Origin: Amyelois transitella
Taxonomy: Eukaryota > Arthropoda > Insecta > Lepidoptera > Pyralidae
Direction: 5' to 3'
Length of the DNA: 64,000 nt
Assembly: GCF_032362555.1 (NCBI RefSeq)
Contig: NC_083533.1
Location: 4,283,001 to 4,347,000, forward strand
In this document: positions 63,172-64,000 of the stretch, piece after piece
Layout of the letters: the number at the start of each line of letters is the position of its first letter
Position numbering within the stretch: position 1 is the stretch's first letter
Translations under genes and position numbers: made by a program
The notes under the pieces: model-generated
Database searches by the model: none
Seen by the model: the letters and a program-made list of their open reading frames with translations, nothing else
Told to the model about the DNA's origin: nothing

Positions 63172-63601
63172 TATTTATTTATTTTTATTATATTATTTAT
63201 AAAATTTGTTTTATTTTCTCGACCTCTGAGTCGGTTTCTTGTCGAATTCCCGTCCTGAAGCCTTCAGGAAGAGGGAGAATATTATTTATATTATATTATA
63301 CTAGAGGCCGCCCGCGACTTCGTCCGCATGGAAACCCTATCAATCCCGCGGGAACTCTGGGATAAAAAGTAGCCTATGTGTTATTCTGGGTCTTCAGCTA
63401 CCTACATACCAAATTTCATGGTAATCGGTTCAGTAGTTTTTGCGTGAAAGAGTAACAAACATCCATACAAACTTTCGCCTTTATAATAGTAGTAGGATAT
63501 ATTATAATTACCGGGCGTTGCCGGCGATGTTGAAGCCAAATCTTGTACGCACGTTGGTGGAGCCGTGACCACCCGAAGCCGGGCTAATGTTGGACCGCCA
63601 C
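47945..63601 (-). CDS. Fifteen 3' exons of a Pro/Ser/Arg-rich protein gene, product not recognised
   Basis: Exons 5' to 3': 63601-63512, 62216-62148, 61439-61354, 60383-60282, 59520-59416, 58725-58621, 57731-57599, 55943-55783, 55187-55067, 54059-53963, 53511-53434, 52984-52924, 51211-51106, 50452-50338, 48086-47945. All junctions keep frame (phases 1,1,0,0,0,0,1,0,1,2,2,0,1,2), giving 522 residues to TAG; the N-terminus is beyond the window. It is mostly disordered: an acidic early part (GALTLVSLWKSQFDDSEETT), then Pro/Ala/Ser-rich regions, a basic RRRRLNGNEKYAV block, and a C-terminus of SPPRSPSPPAPPPAPRA type. I do not recognise a domain; a scaffold or cytoskeletal adaptor is only a guess. 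Exons 59520-59416 and 58725-58621 are tandem duplicates. The 63.5-kb exon is the least certain. The 55783 boundary uses a weak donor (ACT|GTGATA). Confidence 0.78.
48253..48449 (+). mobile_element. Helitron-B, complete 197-bp copy
   Basis: TCCTACTACTATTATAAAGG to GGCGGCCTCTAG, inserted between A and T. The lengths of the copies at 54436-54632 and 63301-63497 are identical. Confidence 0.92.
48450..48975. repeat. LINE-A end and SINE-A scraps
   Basis: Antisense LINE-A 48450-48612 directly follows the Helitron. A SINE-A scrap lies at 48744-48830 (CATACAGACGATCGCG, CAGGCCACGTTCA). The remainder to 48975 is AT-rich. A further sense SINE-A 3' part lies at 48130-48240, before the Helitron. Confidence 0.7.
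48976..49758 (+). pseudogene. TIR-bounded element carrying a broken SWIM/YqaJ-like gene fragment
   Basis: 23-bp inverted repeats (GTGACGTCAC[T/A]TGTTGCCAAACA; 48976-48998 and 49736-49758, one mismatch) enclose 783 bp. Inside, on the plus strand, a start codon at 49131 opens MESGCIKADSSNLPRTDCFM with a premature TGA 39 codons on. A donor-like CATCCAT|GTAAGT follows, then a second segment at 49447 reading TYGDDAVGYVQLRRD before another stop. The two blocks resemble the N-terminus of a widespread insect family of SWIM-zinc-finger/YqaJ-nuclease-like proteins as I remember it; this assignment is from memory. The gene is clearly dead (nonsense codons, no nuclease domain). Confidence 0.6.
49883..50250 (-). 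mobile_element. SINE-A plus a diverged second fragment
   Basis: Antisense SINE-A 49883-50115 lacks its head. A second worn antisense stretch (AGGCTCAATGATAAAATTGG to CAACATCCATGAG) follows to 50250. Confidence 0.8.
50537..50990. mobile_element. Truncated Helitron-A and a tRNA-SINE
   Basis: Antisense Helitron-A 50537-50697 starts CTAGCTGTGCCCGCGAC but lacks its 5' end. The sense tRNA-SINE 50752-50990 has CGGCGCAGCGGTAGTACGC and B box GGTTCAAATCC. A (CTTC)n and (TATG)n tract follows to 51100. Confidence 0.88.
51524..51777 (-). mobile_element. Solo LTR with 4-bp target duplication
   Basis: The minus strand reads TGTGGCGACATCTC...GCTACA (254 bp) and is flanked by direct TGTT repeats (51520-51523 and 51778-51781, plus strand). 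It matches the LTR at 36750-37004. No internal domain is present, so it arose by LTR-LTR recombination. Confidence 0.85.
51864..52116 (+). mobile_element. SINE-A, full length
   Basis: GTGCCGTGTGGTTCCCGG to GACTTGACCATATGTA, with few changes. Confidence 0.92.
52400..52918. mobile_element. Helitron-C and tRNA-SINE with inverted head fragment
   Basis: Sense Helitron-C 52400-52616 (AATTCTCGTGTCACAATG to GCCGGGACAGC, CTAG lost). The tRNA-SINE sense copy spans about 52668-52918. Its first 22 bases are mirrored at 52643-52664, forming a perfect hairpin. The SINE tail (TATATA) runs into the donor at 52923. Confidence 0.88.
53101..53885. mobile_element. SINE-A copies around exon 53511-53434
   Basis: Sense diverged copy 53101-53325 with an expanded (TATG)n tail. 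A sense part at 53655-53765 is followed by an antisense head part at 53780-53885, joined at the CAACC boundary. Confidence 0.78.
54092..54727 (-). mobile_element. SINE-A interrupted by a solo LTR and a Helitron-B
   Basis: The antisense SINE-A (54092-54260 and 54633-54727) is split by a 175-bp solo LTR (54261-54435, TGTTGGAATAATG to TTTCTACA) plus a 197-bp antisense Helitron-B (54436-54632). TAAGC flanks the pair (54256-54260 and 54633-54637), the target duplication of the LTR insertion. The Helitron lies at the A|T between the LTR end and the second TAAGC. Confidence 0.88.
54800..55060 (+). mobile_element. LINE 3' end, second family, with (GAA)n tail
   Basis: The plus strand encodes GHVMRRDDDHMTKKVL, RPRGRPPMTWMQ, then RVVWRRNTRRADPK and stop, the classic C-terminus of a non-LTR polyprotein, followed by GAATGAGAAAGAAGAAGAAG. 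The tail stops six bases from the donor of the minus-strand exon 55187-55067. Confidence 0.85.
55212..55658. mobile_element. Complete mariner-type MITE
   Basis: Terminal repeats CAGGGTGATATTTAA and its near complement (TTAAAAGTCACCCTG) are bounded by TA on both sides. It is noncoding, 447 bp. A truncated sister lies at 4285-4535. Confidence 0.85.
55962..56937. repeat. Tandemly duplicated SINE composite
   Basis: Each unit has an antisense SINE-A fragment (CACGTCTATACCTATCCACT), then TATAAATATTAATAAATGG, then a sense SINE-A. Units: 55962-56330 and 56566-56937. Between them lies an antisense LINE end (56372-56485, matching that at 4.1-4.27 kb). Confidence 0.85.
56970..57071 (-). mobile_element. 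SINE-A head fragment
   Basis: Antisense, TAAGCCTATCCCTTAGTCGC to CACACGGCAC only. Confidence 0.88.
57171..57570. mobile_element. 400-bp MITE with about 35-bp imperfect terminal repeats
   Basis: The left end AGAGATCGGATATTCGGATG..ATATTTACCTAAA is mirrored at the right (TTTAGGTAAAATATGCATCC..CCGATTTCT). It is noncoding. The right end is 27 bases from the donor of the minus-strand exon 57731-57599. The superfamily is undetermined. Confidence 0.75.
57987..58613 (+). mobile_element. SINE-A, repeat III variant and LINE-A end
   Basis: Sense SINE-A 57987-58250, full length. Sense-like repeat III variant 58262-58385. LINE-A sense 58433-58613 (AAATTAAGGACGTCCTGG to GTGATTTTATGTATGTATG), whose tail reaches position +7 of the donor of exon 58725-58621. 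Confidence 0.88.
58736..59415. other. Intron between the duplicated exons
   Basis: AT-rich and free of the window's repeat families. It contains (TA)n near 58822 and no recognisable gene. It separates the two copies of the duplicated exon. Confidence 0.5.
59672..59942 (-). mobile_element. SINE-A, full length
   Basis: Antisense copy with a long CATACATACATACATACATA tail and a near-consensus body, hence probably young. The interval 59943-60281 holds only AT-rich DNA, a tRNA-SINE scrap (GACGGCCAGCGCATGATGG) and a SINE-A 3' scrap (60222-60276). Confidence 0.92.
60605..60852 (+). mobile_element. LINE-A 3' end, longest copy
   Basis: An open frame of 69 codons ending [11 protein letters not shown] and TGA encodes the LINE C-terminus (VGVGRPRRTYLDQIKD). 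The tail has become (GTAA)n, and a further LINE-like end (GCTTTATTGTTCACTAAAGG) follows to 60915. Confidence 0.85.
60918..61332. repeat. (GTAT)n microsatellite array with higher-order pattern
   Basis: About 415 bases of GTAT with regularly placed variants (ATATACGT, GTCTGTATG, GTATATATG). The variant cassette recurs with ATATACGT at 60959, 61063 and 61199. The apparent long Tyr/Met/Cys/Val reading frames here are artefacts. Confidence 0.95.
61484..61716 (+). repeat. Tandem repeat of about 74 bp
   Basis: Units starting ACATTAGTTTGTRTACCAAC recur near 61484, 61560 and 61640, with a partial unit at 61690. The first two include ATGTTCACGACGAAATTTT. Confidence 0.82.
61851..62110 (+). mobile_element. 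SINE-A with mirrored 5' flank
   Basis: The sense copy starts at 61864. Its first 18 internal bases after the head (CGGCACCAATATAAAAAA) are exactly mirrored upstream (61851-61868), producing an 18-bp perfect hairpin. Confidence 0.88.
62312..62586 (+). mobile_element. Helitron-A, complete
   Basis: TCTATACTAATATTATAAAG to GCGGGCACAGCTAG, between A (62311) and T (62587), 275 bp, with the GC hairpin before CTAG. Confidence 0.92.
62590..62970 (+). mobile_element. LINE 3' end containing a 21-bp minisatellite
   Basis: The frame reads NKLGWYGHITRREAGHVTKR, then the 21-bp unit AGGTCATGTTACTAAAAGGTC repeated about seven times (62685-62825), then a degenerate tail with CCGACCCCGCGTAGAAAG and GAAGAAGAAG. 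This is a second-family LINE C-terminus, as at 54.8 kb. Confidence 0.85.
62943..63190. repeat. Two nested palindromes with (TA)n centres
   Basis: GTGGGAAAAGGTAACGACGA..AATAAATAAATAAACATATA is mirrored by TATGTTTATTTATTTATT..TCGTCGTTACCTTTTCCCAC (62943-63107). A second, shorter inverted pair AATAAATAAACATATA/TATATGTTTATTTATT lies at 63128-63182. Confidence 0.9.
63301..63497 (-). mobile_element. Helitron-B, complete 197-bp copy
   Basis: The plus strand starts CTAGAGGCCGCCCGCGACTT and ends AGTAGTAGGA, between A and T. It is almost identical to the copy at 54436-54632. Confidence 0.92.
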
Positions 63602-63629
63602 CTGATACATATATAAATATATATACCTA

Positions 63630-63889
63630 CATACATACATATGGTCACGTCTATATCCCTTGCGGGGTAGACAGAGCCAACAGTCTTGAAAAGACTGAAT
63701 AGCCACGTTCAGCTATTGGGGTTAATGATAGAATTTAGGTTCAAATAGTGACAGGTTGCCAGCCCATCGCCTAAAAGAAGAATCACAAGTTTGTAAGCCT
63801 ATCCCTTAGTCGCCTTTTACGACATCCATGGGAGAGAGATGGAGTGGTCCTATTCTTTTTTTCATTGGTGCCGGGAACCACACGGCACC
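63630..63889 (-). mobile_element. SINE-A, antisense, with mirrored 5' flank
   Basis: Full-length copy from CATACATACATATGGTCACG to CACACGGCAC. Beyond the head, 63883-63900 mirrors 63856-63873 exactly, a second case of the fold-back seen at 61.85 kb. Confidence 0.9.
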
Positions 63890-63906
63890 AATGAAAAAAA
63901 TAAATA

Positions 63907-64000
63907 AAAAGTAAATATATACGGGACAAATTACACAGATTGAGTCAGCCTCGGAGTAAGTTCGAGACTTGTGTTACGAGATACTAACTCAACGATACTA
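63907..64000 (-). mobile_element. tRNA-SINE, cut by the window edge
   Basis: The tail (AAATATATACGGGACAAATT) and body (GTTACGAGATACTAACTCAA) are visible in antisense; the tRNA head lies beyond 64000. Confidence 0.88.

Overview
The window looks like nuclear DNA of a moth or butterfly (Lepidoptera); the species cannot be read from it. It is AT-rich, its genes are split by GT-AG introns, and most non-exonic DNA is interspersed repeat. Diagnostic families are: a very abundant short retroposon with a GTGCCGTGTGG head and a TATGTATG tail (here 'SINE-A'); a tRNA-derived SINE; 5'-truncated LINE ends that also finish in TATGTATG (here 'LINE-A'); and three CTAG-ending Helitron-like families (A, B and C, of the kind described from Lepidoptera as Lep1). 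Protein evidence includes a ZAD-C2H2 zinc-finger gene. I re-derived exon structures by hand from reading frame, splice sites and intron phase. Identities that rest only on remembered family motifs are marked as such.

Layout. 1-2990 (-): a pogo/Tigger-type transposase gene running off the left edge. 3475-11605 (+): seven exons of a conserved-looking gene that I cannot name; its 5' end lies left of the window, so the pogo element probably sits in one of its introns. 14808-18002 (-): a three-exon piggyBac-derived transposase gene with all catalytic aspartates. 18.65-20.54 kb: a divergent promoter interval. 20542-26621 (+): a six-exon ZAD plus seven-finger C2H2 gene. 29334-32721 (-) and 35004-39172 (+): two head-to-head paralogues encoding 13-finger C2H2 proteins, sharing a promoter interval of about 0.9 kb. 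39.2-41.5 kb: repeats. 41.6-45.2 kb: an unusually repeat-poor AT-rich block. 45.3-47.9 kb: repeats. 47945-63601 (-): the 3' fifteen exons of a gene for a Pro/Ser/Arg-rich protein with a tandemly duplicated exon.

Themes. Retroelement ends lie against exon edges repeatedly: SINE-A abuts or supplies the stop codon of three genes, and retroelement tails or simple repeats start within about 8 bases of many splice donors. SINE-A and LINE-A share a roughly 40-base 3' end, which suggests that LINE-A mobilises SINE-A. Other notable structures are perfect hairpins at SINE-A 5' ends, a Helitron palindrome, a TIR-bounded 783-bp element carrying a broken gene fragment, and nested SINE/solo-LTR/Helitron insertions with a readable order. 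No rRNA, true tRNA gene, CRISPR array or operon was found.
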